Shown here one piece after another: positions 51,105 to 60,456 of a DNA stretch of 64,000 nt. Position numbers and translations under genes: made by a program. The stretch comes from CAVSRC01 sp963798195 (lineage in GTDB: Bacteria; Pseudomonadota; Alphaproteobacteria; Rhizobiales; Kaistiaceae): contig CAWCSF010000004.1 in NCBI GenBank assembly GCA_963798195.1, positions 62,001 to 126,000 on the forward strand. The letters run 5' to 3'. Under the pieces are notes generated by a model, which saw only the letters and a program-made list of their open reading frames with translations, searched no databases and had not been told where the DNA came from. How positions within the stretch are numbered: position 1 is the first letter of the stretch; every line of letters starts with the position of its first letter.

Positions 51105-53945
51105 ATGGCGCTGGTCGAGGAACTCGACTACGGCACGCCCCGCGCCACAAGCGCGGAGACGGTGACGCTGACCATAGACGGCACGTCGGTGACGGTGCCG
51201 GCGGGAACATCCGTCATGCGCGCCGCCGCCGAGATGGGCACGGCCATCCCCAAGCTCTGCTCCACTGACATGCTCGAGGCATTCGGCTCCTGCCGCCTCT
51301 GTCTTGTCGAGATCGAGGGCCGCAACGGAACGCCGTCGTCCTGCACCACGCCGGTCGAGCCCGGCATGGCGGTCCGCACGCAGACCGAACGCCTGAAGCG
51401 CCTCCGCCGCGGCGTCATGGAACTCTACATCTCCGATCACCCGCTCGACTGCCTCACCTGCGCCGCCAATGGCGATTGCGAGTTGCAGGACATGGCCGGC
51501 GCGGTCGGCCTGCGCGAGGTGCGCTACGGCACCGACCACCTTCACCCCGCGCCGGCGAAGGACGAGTCGAACCCGTATTTCACCTACGATCCGGCGAAGT
51601 GCATCGTCTGCTCGCGCTGCGTCCGCGCCTGCGAGGAAGTGCAGGGCACCTTCGCGCTCACCATCGCCAACCGCGGTTTCGACTCCGTCGTCTCGCCTGG
51701 CATGGAGGAGGATTTCCTCTCCTCCGAATGCGTCTCCTGCGGCGCCTGCGTGCAGGCGTGCCCGACCGCGACGCTGACCGAGAAGTCGATCATCGACATC
51801 GGCCAGCCGGAACACTCCGTCGTAACCACCTGCGCCTATTGCGGCGTCGGCTGTACCTTCAAGGCGGAGATGCGCGGCGACGAGGTCGTCCGCATGGTCC
51901 CGTGGAAGGACGGCAAGGCCAATCGCGGCCATTCCTGCGTCAAGGGCCGCTTCGCCTGGGGCTACACCACCCATCGCGACCGCATCCTCAATCCGATGAT
52001 GCGCGAGAAGATCACCGATCCCTGGCGCGAGGTGTCGTGGGACGAAGCGATCGGCCGCGTCGCCTCCGAGTTCAGGCGCATCCAGTCGTCCTACGGCCGT
52101 GGCGCCATCGGCGGCATCACCTCGTCGCGCTGCACCAACGAGGAGACCTACCTCGTCCAGAAGCTGGTCCGCGCCGGCTTCGGCAACAACAACGTCGATA
52201 CTTGCGCCCGCGTATGCCATTCGCCCACCGGCTACGGGCTGAAGACCACGTTCGGCACCTCCGCCGGCACGCAGGATTTCGACTCCGTCGAGCAGAGCGA
52301 CGTCATCGTCGTCATCGGCGCCAACCCCACCGACGGCCACCCGGTCTTCGCCTCGCGCCTCAAGAAGCGCCTGCGCCAGGGAGCGAGGCTCATCGTCATC
52401 GACCCGCGCCGTATCGATCTCGTCCGCATGCCCCACGTCGAGGCAGCACACCATCTGCCGCTGAAACCCGGCACCAACGTCGCCGTGCTCGACGCGATCT
52501 CCCACGTCATTGTCACCGAGGGGCTGGTCGACGAAGCCTTCGTCCGCGAGCGCTGCGACTGGGACGCCTTCCAGGATTGGGCCGGCTTCATCGCCGAGCC
52601 GCGCAACAGCCCGGAGGAAGTCGCCAGGGTCTCCGGCGTGCCGGCCGAAACCATCCGCGCCGCCGCCCGTCTCTACGCCACCGGCGGCAACGCCGCGATC
52701 TACTATGGCCTCGGCGTAACCGAGCACAGCCAGGGCTCGACCACCGTCATGGCCATCGCCAACCTCGCCATGGCGACCGGCAATCTCGGCCGCCCTGGCG
52801 TCGGCGTGAACCCGCTGCGCGGCCAGAACAACGTGCAGGGCGCCTGCGACATGGGCTCCTTCCCGCACGAATTGCCCGGTTACCGCCACATCTCCGACGA
52901 CGCCACCCGCGCGCTTTTCGACGAACTGTGGGGCATCCATCTGGATCCCGAGCCGGGCCTCCGCATCCCCAACATGCTGGACGCCGCCGTCGAGGGCACT
53001 TTCAAGGGCATCTATATCCAGGGCGAGGACATCCTCCAGTCCGACCCCAACACGCACCACGTCGCCGCCGGTCTGGAGGCGATGGAATGCGTCGTCGTCC
53101 ACGATCTCTTCCTCAACGAGACGGCGAACTATGCCCACGTCTTCCTGCCCGGCTCCACGTTCCTGGAGAAGGACGGCACCTTCACCAATGCCGAGCGGCG
53201 AGTCCAGCGGGTGCGCAAGGTCATGGCCCCGCGCAACGGCTTCGCCGACTGGGAGATCACGCTGGCGCTGGCGCGCGCCCTCGGCGCCGACTGGCACTAC
53301 GACCACCCCTCCCAGATCATGGACGAGATCGCGCGGCTGACGCCGAGCTTTGCCGGCATCTATTTCGACAAGATCGACCGCCTCGGATCGATCCAGTGGC
53401 CATGCCATGACGAGGCGCATGAGGGCACGCCAGTCATGCACATGGACGCTTTCGTCCGTGGCAAGGGCAGGTTCGTCGTCACCGAATACATCCCGACCGA
53501 CGAGCGGACCGGCCCGCGCTTTCCGCTGCTGCTCACCACCGGCCGAACCTTGAGCCAGTACAATGTCGGGGCGCAGACGCGGCGCACGGCAAACGTCATC
53601 TGGCATCAGGAGGATCGGCTGGAGATCCATCCCCACGATGCCGAGCAGCGCGGCGTTCGCGATGGCGACTGGGTGCGGCTCGCAAGCCGCGTCGGCGAGA
53701 CAACGCTGCGCGCGCTGATCACCGAGCGCGTTGCCCCCGGCGTCGTCTACACCACGTTCCACCATCCCGACACGCAGGCAAACGTTGTCACCACGGAGTT
53801 CTCCGACTGGGCGACCAACTGCCCCGAGTACAAGGTGACCGCGGTGCAGGTGGCGCCCTCCAACGGCCCGTCCGCGTGGCAGGAGCAATACGGCGAGCTC
53901 ACCCGCGCCACCCGGCGCATCGCGCCGGTCGAACCGGCGGAGTAG
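51105..53945 (+). CDS. fdsA: NAD-dependent formate dehydrogenase alpha subunit, molybdenum-containing
   Basis: A 946-residue catalytic subunit. In order: an N-terminal [2Fe-2S] ferredoxin domain (CSTDMLEAFGSCRLCLVEIEG), a NuoG-like cluster site (DHPLDCLTCAANGDCELQ), two ferredoxin-like [4Fe-4S] sites (CIVCSRCVRACEE and CVSCGACVQACP), the [4Fe-4S] site of the Mo domain (CAYCGVGC), and the bis-MGD domain with catalytic cysteine and histidine in TCARVCHSPTGYG. This is cysteine, not selenocysteine. It oxidises formate to CO2 or can run backward. GGGAGG precedes the ATG closely. Confidence 0.96.
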   Translation: MALVEELDYGTPRATSAETVTLTIDGTSVTVPAGTSVMRAAAEMGTAIPKLCSTDMLEAFGSCRLCLVEIEGRNGTPSSCTTPVEPGMAVRTQTERLKRLRRGVMELYISDHPLDCLTCAANGDCELQDMAGAVGLREVRYGTDHLHPAPAKDESNPYFTYDPAKCIVCSRCVRACEEVQGTFALTIANRGFDSVVSPGMEEDFLSSECVSCGACVQACPTATLTEKSIIDIGQPEHSVVTTCAYCGVGCTFKAEMRGDEVVRMVPWKDGKANRGHSCVKGRFAWGYTTHRDRILNPMMREKITDPWREVSWDEAIGRVASEFRRIQSSYGRGAIGGITSSRCTNEETYLVQKLVRAGFGNNNVDTCARVCHSPTGYGLKTTFGTSAGTQDFDSVEQSDVIVVIGANPTDGHPVFASRLKKRLRQGARLIVIDPRRIDLVRMPHVEAAHHLPLKPGTNVAVLDAISHVIVTEGLVDEAFVRERCDWDAFQDWAGFIAEPRNSPEEVARVSGVPAETIRAAARLYATGGNAAIYYGLGVTEHSQGSTTVMAIANLAMATGNLGRPGVGVNPLRGQNNVQGACDMGSFPHELPGYRHISDDATRALFDELWGIHLDPEPGLRIPNMLDAAVEGTFKGIYIQGEDILQSDPNTHHVAAGLEAMECVVVHDLFLNETANYAHVFLPGSTFLEKDGTFTNAERRVQRVRKVMAPRNGFADWEITLALARALGADWHYDHPSQIMDEIARLTPSFAGIYFDKIDRLGSIQWPCHDEAHEGTPVMHMDAFVRGKGRFVVTEYIPTDERTGPRFPLLLTTGRTLSQYNVGAQTRRTANVIWHQEDRLEIHPHDAEQRGVRDGDWVRLASRVGETTLRALITERVAPGVVYTTFHHPDTQANVVTTEFSDWATNCPEYKVTAVQVAPSNGPSAWQEQYGELTRATRRIAPVEPAE

Positions 53946-53949
53946 CCGC

Positions 53950-54783
53950 GTGCCCGCCCCCAGCCGCCCCGTCCGCCGTACAGCGTGGCGCGGCAATGTC
54001 CGCACCGAAGGCACGCGCACCATCGCCGAGGAAACTGCTATTGCCTTCTCCTATGACGGCTCGTCCTACGCCGTGATGATGGCAACGCCCACGGACCTCG
54101 AGGACTTTGCCATCGGCTTCAGCCTCACCGAAGGCGTCGTCGCGTCGCCGCGCGAGATCGAGGCGCTGGAGATCGTGGAACACGAGACCGGCATCGACCT
54201 GTCGATGCGGCTGGCCGAGCCGCGCTCCGGTGCCCTCAAGGATCGCCGGCAATTCCTCGCCGGCCCGGTTGGCTGCGGCCTTTGCGGGATAGAGTCGCTG
54301 GACGAGGCCATGCGCAAGGTGCCCGCTGTGACCGGCGTCAAGACGTTCTCCCCACGGGACATCGATGCTGCGATCGACGCCTTGTCCGCCGGGCAGGCCC
54401 TGAACCGGGAGACCCGCGCCGTCCACGCCGCCGGCTTCTGGAGCCCGGCCGGCGATACCATCGTCCGGGAGGATGTCGGCCGGCACAACGCGCTGGACAA
54501 GCTTGCCGGCGCACTCGCGCGCTCAGGGAGGACTGCCCAAGACGGCATCGTTGTCCTCTCCAGCCGCTTGTCGGTCGAACTGGTGCAGAAGGCGGCCATG
54601 ATCGTCGCGCCTGTCTTGGTTGCGATTTCCGCGCCGACGGCGCTCGGCATTCGCACCGCCGAGGCCTCCGGAATGACGCTGGTTGCCGTCGCCCGCGGCG
54701 ATGGTTTCGAGGTCTTCACCCATCCCGGGCGCATCGTGCCGGAAACCGCCGAGGCAAGGGCCCAGAGCCATGTCGTCTCCTAG
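53950..54783 (+). CDS. fdhD: formate dehydrogenase accessory sulfurtransferase FdhD
   Basis: A 277-residue protein with the FdhD core EETAIAFSYDGSSYAVMMATPTDLEDFAIGFSLTEG, the redox pair in GCGLCG (cysteines about residue 108-111) and VREDVGRHNALDKLAGA. It delivers sulfur to the Mo cofactor of FdsA, needed for formate oxidation. The start is GTG at 53950, four bases after fdsA. Confidence 0.95.
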   Translation: MPAPSRPVRRTAWRGNVRTEGTRTIAEETAIAFSYDGSSYAVMMATPTDLEDFAIGFSLTEGVVASPREIEALEIVEHETGIDLSMRLAEPRSGALKDRRQFLAGPVGCGLCGIESLDEAMRKVPAVTGVKTFSPRDIDAAIDALSAGQALNRETRAVHAAGFWSPAGDTIVREDVGRHNALDKLAGALARSGRTAQDGIVVLSSRLSVELVQKAAMIVAPVLVAISAPTALGIRTAEASGMTLVAVARGDGFEVFTHPGRIVPETAEARAQSHVVS

Positions 54784-54793
54784 GCTCGTCACC

Positions 54794-54997
54794 ATGGCCA
54801 ATCAGATTGGCAAGTTCTTCGTCACCGCCGAGAAGCATGACCCGGTCGCGGCGATCGCCGATCATCTGGAGAAGTTCTGGGATCCGCGCATGCGCGCCGA
54901 AATCGTTGCCTTCGTTAAAGGTGGTGGCGAAGGGCTCGACCCGCCGGTCCGCGACGCGGTGGAGCGGCTCCGCGTGCCTGCCGGCAATGGCGGGTGA
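54794..54997 (+). CDS. fdsD: formate dehydrogenase delta subunit
   Basis: A 67-residue protein (MANQIGKFFVTAEKHDPVAAI ... HLEKFWDPRMRAEIVAFV) that matches FdsD, a small subunit or assembly factor of NAD formate dehydrogenases. It begins ten bases after fdhD and ends inside mobA, with an 11-base overlap. The KFWDPRMR motif is diagnostic. Confidence 0.9.
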   Translation: MANQIGKFFVTAEKHDPVAAIADHLEKFWDPRMRAEIVAFVKGGGEGLDPPVRDAVERLRVPAGNGG

Positions 54998-55598
54998 CGC
55001 GCCGGCCGCAATCGCGGGCGTCATCCTTGCCGGCGGCCAGTCGCGTCGCATGGGTGTCGACAAGGCGCTGATCGACATTGCCGGCCGGCCGCTGGTGGCC
55101 CGCGTCATCGCCCGCTTTGCCGGTCAGGCGGCGCCGCTCGCCATCAACGCCAACGGCGATCCCTCACGCTTTGCGCCGTTCGGCCTGCCTGTCGTCCCCG
55201 ATCTGCCACTTGGTTTCGCTGGCCCGCTCGCCGGCATCCTTGCGGCGATGCGCTGGGCCGAAGCACTCGGCATTGCCCATGTTGTCACGGTGCCCGCCGA
55301 TACGCCCTTGCTGCCGCTCGACTTGGTGCTTTGCCTTGTCGGCGCGCGCGGCAACGGAGAAGTCGCCGTTGCGCGCAGCGGTGGCCAACTCCAGCCGGTG
55401 TTTGCCGTTTGGCCTGCAGAACTCGCTAAGGATCTCGAACGATGGCTCGCCAATTCAGCCAATCCGCGCGTCGATGCCTGGCTGGCCACCCGTCGCTCGG
55501 CAATCGTCGACTTCGATCCTGCGGGCGATCCGTTCTTCAACGTCAACACACCTGACGACGCCGTGGAAGCCGCGCGCCGTCTGGCCGCACGGGCCTGA
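54987..55598 (+). CDS. mobA: molybdenum cofactor guanylyltransferase
   Basis: A 203-residue nucleotidyltransferase that adds GMP to molybdopterin to make the bis-MGD cofactor required by FdsA. N-terminal AGVILAGGQSRRMGVDKAL is the GTP-binding signature. Further blocks are PVVPDLPLGFAGPLAGILAAM, TVPADTPLLPLDL and FFNVNTPDD. The ATG at 54987 lies inside fdsD, suggesting coupled translation. Confidence 0.94.
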   Translation: MAGDAPAAIAGVILAGGQSRRMGVDKALIDIAGRPLVARVIARFAGQAAPLAINANGDPSRFAPFGLPVVPDLPLGFAGPLAGILAAMRWAEALGIAHVVTVPADTPLLPLDLVLCLVGARGNGEVAVARSGGQLQPVFAVWPAELAKDLERWLANSANPRVDAWLATRRSAIVDFDPAGDPFFNVNTPDDAVEAARRLAARA

Positions 55599-55633
55599 CC
55601 GCCACTTCCTCGGCCGCCCCAACCACAGGCCTG

Positions 55634-55701
55634 CCCTCTCCCCCTGGGCGAGGGGTCCGTTTCTCTTGCGCGTTCGGCGCTTAGAGAAACGGGGTGAGGG
55701 G
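55634..55701. repeat. palindromic intergenic repeat, copy 2
   Basis: It starts with CCCTCTCCCCCTGGGCGAGGGG, contains an inner inverted pair (GTTTCTC and GAGAAAC), and ends in GGGGTGAGGG. It shares outline with the element at 3799-3880 but not every base. It lies in the 191-base space after mobA. Confidence 0.55.
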
Positions 55702-55789
55702 TACACCGACGAGGAAAGGCACTTACGCCGATGGAGCCGGCCGCGCCGGCGTCGGCAAAGTCCGATACCCACGCCACCCGGCTAAGGCG

Positions 55790-55981
55790 TCACTTCGATT
55801 TCGACGCGTGCTCGGGCTTCCCCTTGCGCTTCGTCGACGCCATCTTGTCGAGTTCTTTCTCGCTCATTGATTTGTACATCGATTTCGAAGCGCCCTTGAG
55901 GTTGCCTACCTTGGTGTCGCCGCGCTTGGCGGAAAGAGCGGCTCCGGCCGCTTTCTGCTGGGATGCAGATTTCGCAGGCAT
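55790..55981 (-). CDS. small basic DUF3008 family protein
   Basis: A 63-residue lysine- and serine-rich protein (MPAKSASQQKAAGAALSAKRG ... SMSEKELDKMASTKRKGKP). The central MSEKELDKMA motif identifies the DUF3008 family, which is widespread and of unknown function. GGAG lies nine bases before the ATG. It is transcribed opposite to mobA and glgC. Confidence 0.8.
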   Translation of the reverse strand: MPAKSASQQKAAGAALSAKRGDTKVGNLKGASKSMYKSMSEKELDKMASTKRKGKPEHASKSK

Positions 55982-56111
55982 GACGTTTTCTCCATCGCTT
56001 CGCCCCTGCCGTCCTGTCTAACGCCGCCGGCCCTACGGAGTTTCATCGCGTCCGCGACATCCGTCTTCGGCCGTGCCATGATGCCGCAAAAGATCGGCGG
56101 GGAGGGAACCG

Positions 56112-57374
56112 ATGGCCGACCTGGGACGACATGCGCCACTGGCGCGCGATGCAATGGCCTATGTGCTCGCCGGCGGCCGGGGCAGCCGACTCGTGGAGCT
56201 GACCGACAAGCGCGCCAAGCCGGCGGTGTTCTTCGGCGGCAAGACCCGCATTATCGATTTTGCCCTGTCCAACGCGCTGAATTCCGGCATCCGCCGCATC
56301 GCGGTTGCGACGCAATACAAGGCGCATAGCCTCATCCGCCACCTCCAGCGCGGCTGGAACTTCCTGCGCCCGGAGCGCAACGAAAGCTTCGATATCCTTC
56401 CTGCCAGCCAGCGCATGTCGGAGACCCAGTGGTACGCCGGCACGGCGGACGCCGTGTACCAGAACCTCGACATCGTCGGCAGCTATGCGCCAGAGCACAT
56501 CGTCGTGCTCGCCGGTGATCATATCTACAAGATGGACTACGAACTGATGCTCCAGCAGCACGCCAATTCCGGCGCCGATGTTACCGTCGGCTGCCTGGAA
56601 GTGCCGCGCATGGACGCGGTTGGCTTCGGCGTCATGCATGTCGATGCCGATGATCGCATCGTCTCGTTCCTGGAGAAGCCGAAAGATCCGCCCGGCATGC
56701 CCGACAAGCCGGAGATGGCCCTGGCTTCCATGGGCATCTACGTCTTCCATCGGAAGTTCCTGTTCGAGCAGTTGCGCCGCGACGCTGCCGACCCCAACTC
56801 GGCCCATGATTTCGGCAAGGACCTGATCCCCTACATCGTCGCCAACGGCAAGGCGGTTGCCCATCGCTTCGCCCGCTCCTGCGTGCGCTCCAGCGGCGAG
56901 GAGGAATCCTATTGGCGCGATGTCGGCACCGTTGACGCCTACTGGGAAGCTAACATCGACCTCACCGACGTGGTCCCGGCGCTCGATCTCTACGATCAGG
57001 AATGGCCGATCTGGACCAACGTCGAACTCACCGCCCCGGCGAAGTTCGTCCACGATCTCGATGGTCGGCGCGGCATGGCGATCTCCTCCATGGTCGCCGG
57101 CGATTGTGTGGTCTCCGGCTCGGTGGTCCGCCGGTCGCTGCTTTTCACCGGCGTGCGCGTCGATTCCTTCTCGGCAATCGACGAGGCGGTGGTTTTGCCC
57201 CGCGCCCGCATCGGCCGTAACGTTCGATTGACCAAGGTGGTGGTGGATCGTGGCGTGCATATTCCGGAAGGCCTCGTGGTGGGCGAAGATGCGGAACTGG
57301 ATGGCAAGCGCTTCCGCCGCACCGACAAGGGCGTTTGCCTCATCACGCAGGTCATGCTCGACCGGATGAAATGA
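56112..57374 (+). CDS. glgC: glucose-1-phosphate adenylyltransferase
   Basis: 420 residues. It makes ADP-glucose for alpha-glucan synthesis. N-terminal YVLAGGRGSRLVELTDKRAKPAVFFGGK is the nucleotide-binding loop, followed by SNALNSGIRRIAVATQYKAHSLIRH, WYAGTADAVYQNL, the activator-site region and the C-terminal beta-helix that ends in VGEDAELDGKRFRRT. GGGGAGGGA precedes the ATG. Its stop overlaps the glgA start at ATGA. Confidence 0.96.
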   Translation: MADLGRHAPLARDAMAYVLAGGRGSRLVELTDKRAKPAVFFGGKTRIIDFALSNALNSGIRRIAVATQYKAHSLIRHLQRGWNFLRPERNESFDILPASQRMSETQWYAGTADAVYQNLDIVGSYAPEHIVVLAGDHIYKMDYELMLQQHANSGADVTVGCLEVPRMDAVGFGVMHVDADDRIVSFLEKPKDPPGMPDKPEMALASMGIYVFHRKFLFEQLRRDAADPNSAHDFGKDLIPYIVANGKAVAHRFARSCVRSSGEEESYWRDVGTVDAYWEANIDLTDVVPALDLYDQEWPIWTNVELTAPAKFVHDLDGRRGMAISSMVAGDCVVSGSVVRRSLLFTGVRVDSFSAIDEAVVLPRARIGRNVRLTKVVVDRGVHIPEGLVVGEDAELDGKRFRRTDKGVCLITQVMLDRMK

Positions 57375-58816
57375 GAGTCCTTGCTGTCGCCGCCGAGGTC
57401 TTTCCGCTGGTCAAGACCGGCGGCCTCGCCGATGTCGTCGGCGCGCTGCCGGCCGCGCTGAAGCCGCATGGCGTTGAGATGCGCGTGCTGGTGCCCGGCT
57501 ACCCCGCGGTCATGGAGGCGCTGGCGAAGCCCAAAACGCTCAAGACCTATCCCAAGCTTTTCGGCGGCAAGGCGTCGGTTGTCAGTGGCGCGGCCGGCGG
57601 CCTCGACCTGATCGCCCTCGATGCGCCGCATCTCTTCGATCGGCCGGGCAACCCGTATCTCGGTCCAAACGGCGTCGAATGGCCCGATACCTGGAAGCGC
57701 TTTGCCGCGTTTGGCAGCGTGGCGGCGGATTTCGGCCTCCTCAGGATCGCGGGCTTTGAGCCGGACGTGGTGCATTGCCACGACTGGCATGCCGGCCTTG
57801 CGCCGGCCCTGATGCGTTTCACCGACGAGGCGGCCGCCGCGTCGGTGATGACCATCCACAACCTCGCTTTTCAGGGCAACTTCCCGGCCTCGATTTTCCC
57901 GTCGCTCGGCCTGCCCAAGGCTGCGTTTGATATCGACGGCGTCGAGTACTACGGCAACGTCAGTTTCATGAAGGCCGGCCTCCAGCTTGCAGACGCTATC
58001 ACCACCGTCAGCCCGTCCTATGCCGCCGAGATCTGCACCCAGGCCGGCGGGATGGGCTTCGACGGCCTTCTCCGCGCCCGGCATGACGTCCTGAACGGCA
58101 TCCTCAACGGCATCGATACGGATGTCTGGAACCCGGCCACCGACAAGGCGCTCGAGGCAACCTACGACGCGACCTCGCTCCGCAATCGCGCCGGCAACCG
58201 CGCGGCCGTCGCCCAGGCGTTCGCACTGGAGCCGACCGACGGCATGATCTTTGCGGTCGTCAGCCGGCTCACCTGGCAGAAGGGCATGGATGTTCTCGGC
58301 GATTGCATCGACGATCTGGTTGCGGCCGGCGCGCACCTCGTCGTCCTTGGCACCGGCGATTCCGCGCTGGAGCGCATGTTTCACGCCGCCGCCGACCGTC
58401 ATCGCGGACGCGTCGGGTTTGTCGCCGGATACGACGAGAAGCTTTCCCATCTTCTTCAGGGCGGCGCCGACGCGATCCTCGTACCGTCGCGCTTCGAGCC
58501 CTGCGGCCTCACCCAGTTCTACGGCCTGCGCTACGGCTGTGTTCCGGTCGTCGCCCGGGTCGGCGGGCTGGCCGATTCCATCATCGACGCCAACGATGCC
58601 GGGTTGGCCGCCAACGCAGCAACCGGTGTGCAGTTTTTGCCCGTCGACAAACCTGCGCTGGAGAATGCGATCCACCGAGCCATCGCGCTCCATCGCGAGC
58701 GCGCGGTCTGGACGCGCATTCAGAAGCGCGGGATGAAAACCGACGTATCATGGGCGGCGAGCGCCGGCCGGTATGCCGCGCTCTACCGCGACGTGCTCAA
58801 ACGGAAATCGCCATGA
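57371..58816 (+). CDS. glgA: glycogen synthase (ADP-glucose)
   Basis: A 481-residue GT5 glycosyltransferase that extends alpha-1,4-glucan chains from ADP-glucose. It has KTGGLADVVGALPAAL near the N-terminus, DVVHCHDWHAGLAPAL, HNLAFQGNFP, and the C-terminal site SRLTWQKGMDV, VPSRFEPCGLTQFYGLRYG. The start at ATGA overlaps glgC, and the pgm start overlaps its own stop. Confidence 0.96.
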   Translation: MRVLAVAAEVFPLVKTGGLADVVGALPAALKPHGVEMRVLVPGYPAVMEALAKPKTLKTYPKLFGGKASVVSGAAGGLDLIALDAPHLFDRPGNPYLGPNGVEWPDTWKRFAAFGSVAADFGLLRIAGFEPDVVHCHDWHAGLAPALMRFTDEAAAASVMTIHNLAFQGNFPASIFPSLGLPKAAFDIDGVEYYGNVSFMKAGLQLADAITTVSPSYAAEICTQAGGMGFDGLLRARHDVLNGILNGIDTDVWNPATDKALEATYDATSLRNRAGNRAAVAQAFALEPTDGMIFAVVSRLTWQKGMDVLGDCIDDLVAAGAHLVVLGTGDSALERMFHAAADRHRGRVGFVAGYDEKLSHLLQGGADAILVPSRFEPCGLTQFYGLRYGCVPVVARVGGLADSIIDANDAGLAANAATGVQFLPVDKPALENAIHRAIALHRERAVWTRIQKRGMKTDVSWAASAGRYAALYRDVLKRKSP

Positions 58817-60441
58817 TCCGCACCATTCCCACCAAGCCGTTCGACGATCAGAAGCCGGGCACCTCGGGCCTGCGCAAGAAGGTCACGCACTTCCAGCAGC
58901 CGCTCTACGTCGAGAACTTCGTCCAGTCGATTCTGGACACCATCGAGGGCCTCGCCGGCAAGACGCTGGTCATCGGTGGCGACGGCCGCTACTTCAATCG
59001 CGAGGCCATCCAGCGCGCCCTCAAGATTGCCGCCGGTAACGGCGTCGGACGCGTGATCGTCGGGCAGGGCGGCATTCTCTCCACGCCGGCCGCCTCGAAC
59101 CTCATCCGCAAGAACAGGACCGTAGGCGGCATCATCCTGTCAGCCAGCCACAATCCCGGCGGGCCGGAAGGGGACTTCGGCATCAAGTTCGACGTCGCCA
59201 ACGGCGGCCCGGCGCCGGAGAAGGTCACCGACGCCATCTTCGCCCGCACCAGGACCATCGATCGCATCCTCATGTCGGACGCGGCTGACGTCGACATCGA
59301 TCGCATCGGGACATTGAAGATCGAGGAGATGGAGATCGCGGTCGTCGACCCGGTCGCCGACTACCAGGCGCTGATGGAGACGCTGTTCGACTTCAACGCG
59401 CTCCGCGGCCTGTTTCGGGCGGGATTTCGCATGCAGTTCGACGCCATGCATGCCGTTACCGGCCCCTATGCAACGGCTATCCTGGAGCGTGCATTGGGTG
59501 CCCAACCGGGCACGGTGGTCAACGGAACGCCGCTTCCGGACTTCGGCGGCCACCATCCGGACCCGAACCTCGTCCATGCTAAGGCCTTGTACGAATTGAT
59601 GATGTCGCCGGAAGCACCCGACTTCGGCGCGGCTTCAGACGGCGATGGCGACCGCAATCTGATCATCGGCCGCAACCAGTTCGTCACCCCGTCGGATTCC
59701 CTCGCCGTTCTCGCCGCAAACGCCCATTTTGCGCCGGGATACGCCCGGGGACTCGCCGGAATTGCCCGCTCCATGCCGACCAGCGCCGCCGCCGATCGCG
59801 TCGCCGAAAAGCTCGGCATCCCGGCCTACGAAACCCCCACCGGCTGGAAGTTTTTCGGCAATCTTCTCGATGCCGGAAAGGCCACCATCTGCGGCGAAGA
59901 GAGCGCCGGCACCGGCTCCGATCACGTCCGCGAAAAGGACGGCCTCTGGGCGGTCCTGCTGTGGCTGACCGTCATTCTCTACCGCAAGCAGAGCGTCGCC
60001 GAGATCATGCGCGACCACTGGGCCACCTACGGCCGCCACTACTATTCGCGCCACGACTACGAGGAGATCGAGACCGAGAAGGCCAATGCCGTGATGAAGC
60101 ATCTGCACGAGCGGATGCCCACTTTGGCTGGCGGCACCCTCGGCGGCATGGACGTCAGCCTCGCCGACGATTTTGCCTATGACGATCCGGTAGACGGCTC
60201 GCTGACCACAGGGCAGGGGGTACGCATCCTCTTCGCGGACGGCGCGCGCATCGTCTTCCGCCTCTCCGGAACCGGCACCGCCGGTGCGACCATCCGCATC
60301 TATATCGAGCGCTTCGAACCCGACCCAGGCCGCCACGGCTATGATACACAGGTCGTGCTTGAACCGCTGATCGACGCCGCCTTGGAGGTCAGCCAGCTTT
60401 CCATCCTGACGGGGCGCGACGAACCCACCGTCATCACCTGA
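58813..60441 (+). CDS. pgm: alpha-D-glucose phosphate-specific phosphoglucomutase
   Basis: A 542-residue phosphohexomutase. Active-site serine in SASHNPGGPEGDFGIKF, metal-binding DGDGDRN, sugar loop CGEESAGTGSDHVREKDG and C-terminal phosphate loop RLSGTGTAGATIRIY. It interconverts glucose 6-phosphate and glucose 1-phosphate, the substrate of GlgC, and is translated in a tight unit with glgC and glgA. Confidence 0.96.
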   Translation: MIRTIPTKPFDDQKPGTSGLRKKVTHFQQPLYVENFVQSILDTIEGLAGKTLVIGGDGRYFNREAIQRALKIAAGNGVGRVIVGQGGILSTPAASNLIRKNRTVGGIILSASHNPGGPEGDFGIKFDVANGGPAPEKVTDAIFARTRTIDRILMSDAADVDIDRIGTLKIEEMEIAVVDPVADYQALMETLFDFNALRGLFRAGFRMQFDAMHAVTGPYATAILERALGAQPGTVVNGTPLPDFGGHHPDPNLVHAKALYELMMSPEAPDFGAASDGDGDRNLIIGRNQFVTPSDSLAVLAANAHFAPGYARGLAGIARSMPTSAAADRVAEKLGIPAYETPTGWKFFGNLLDAGKATICGEESAGTGSDHVREKDGLWAVLLWLTVILYRKQSVAEIMRDHWATYGRHYYSRHDYEEIETEKANAVMKHLHERMPTLAGGTLGGMDVSLADDFAYDDPVDGSLTTGQGVRILFADGARIVFRLSGTGTAGATIRIYIERFEPDPGRHGYDTQVVLEPLIDAALEVSQLSILTGRDEPTVIT

Positions 60442-60456
60442 TCAGACAATCCGCGC

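Noticed and set aside
51030..54023. Open frame of 997 codons on the minus strand opposite fdsA
   Set aside because: It is the mirror of a long GC-rich gene; it has low-complexity Arg/Gly/Val/Asp composition and no recognisable domain, whereas the plus strand encodes a complete formate dehydrogenase.
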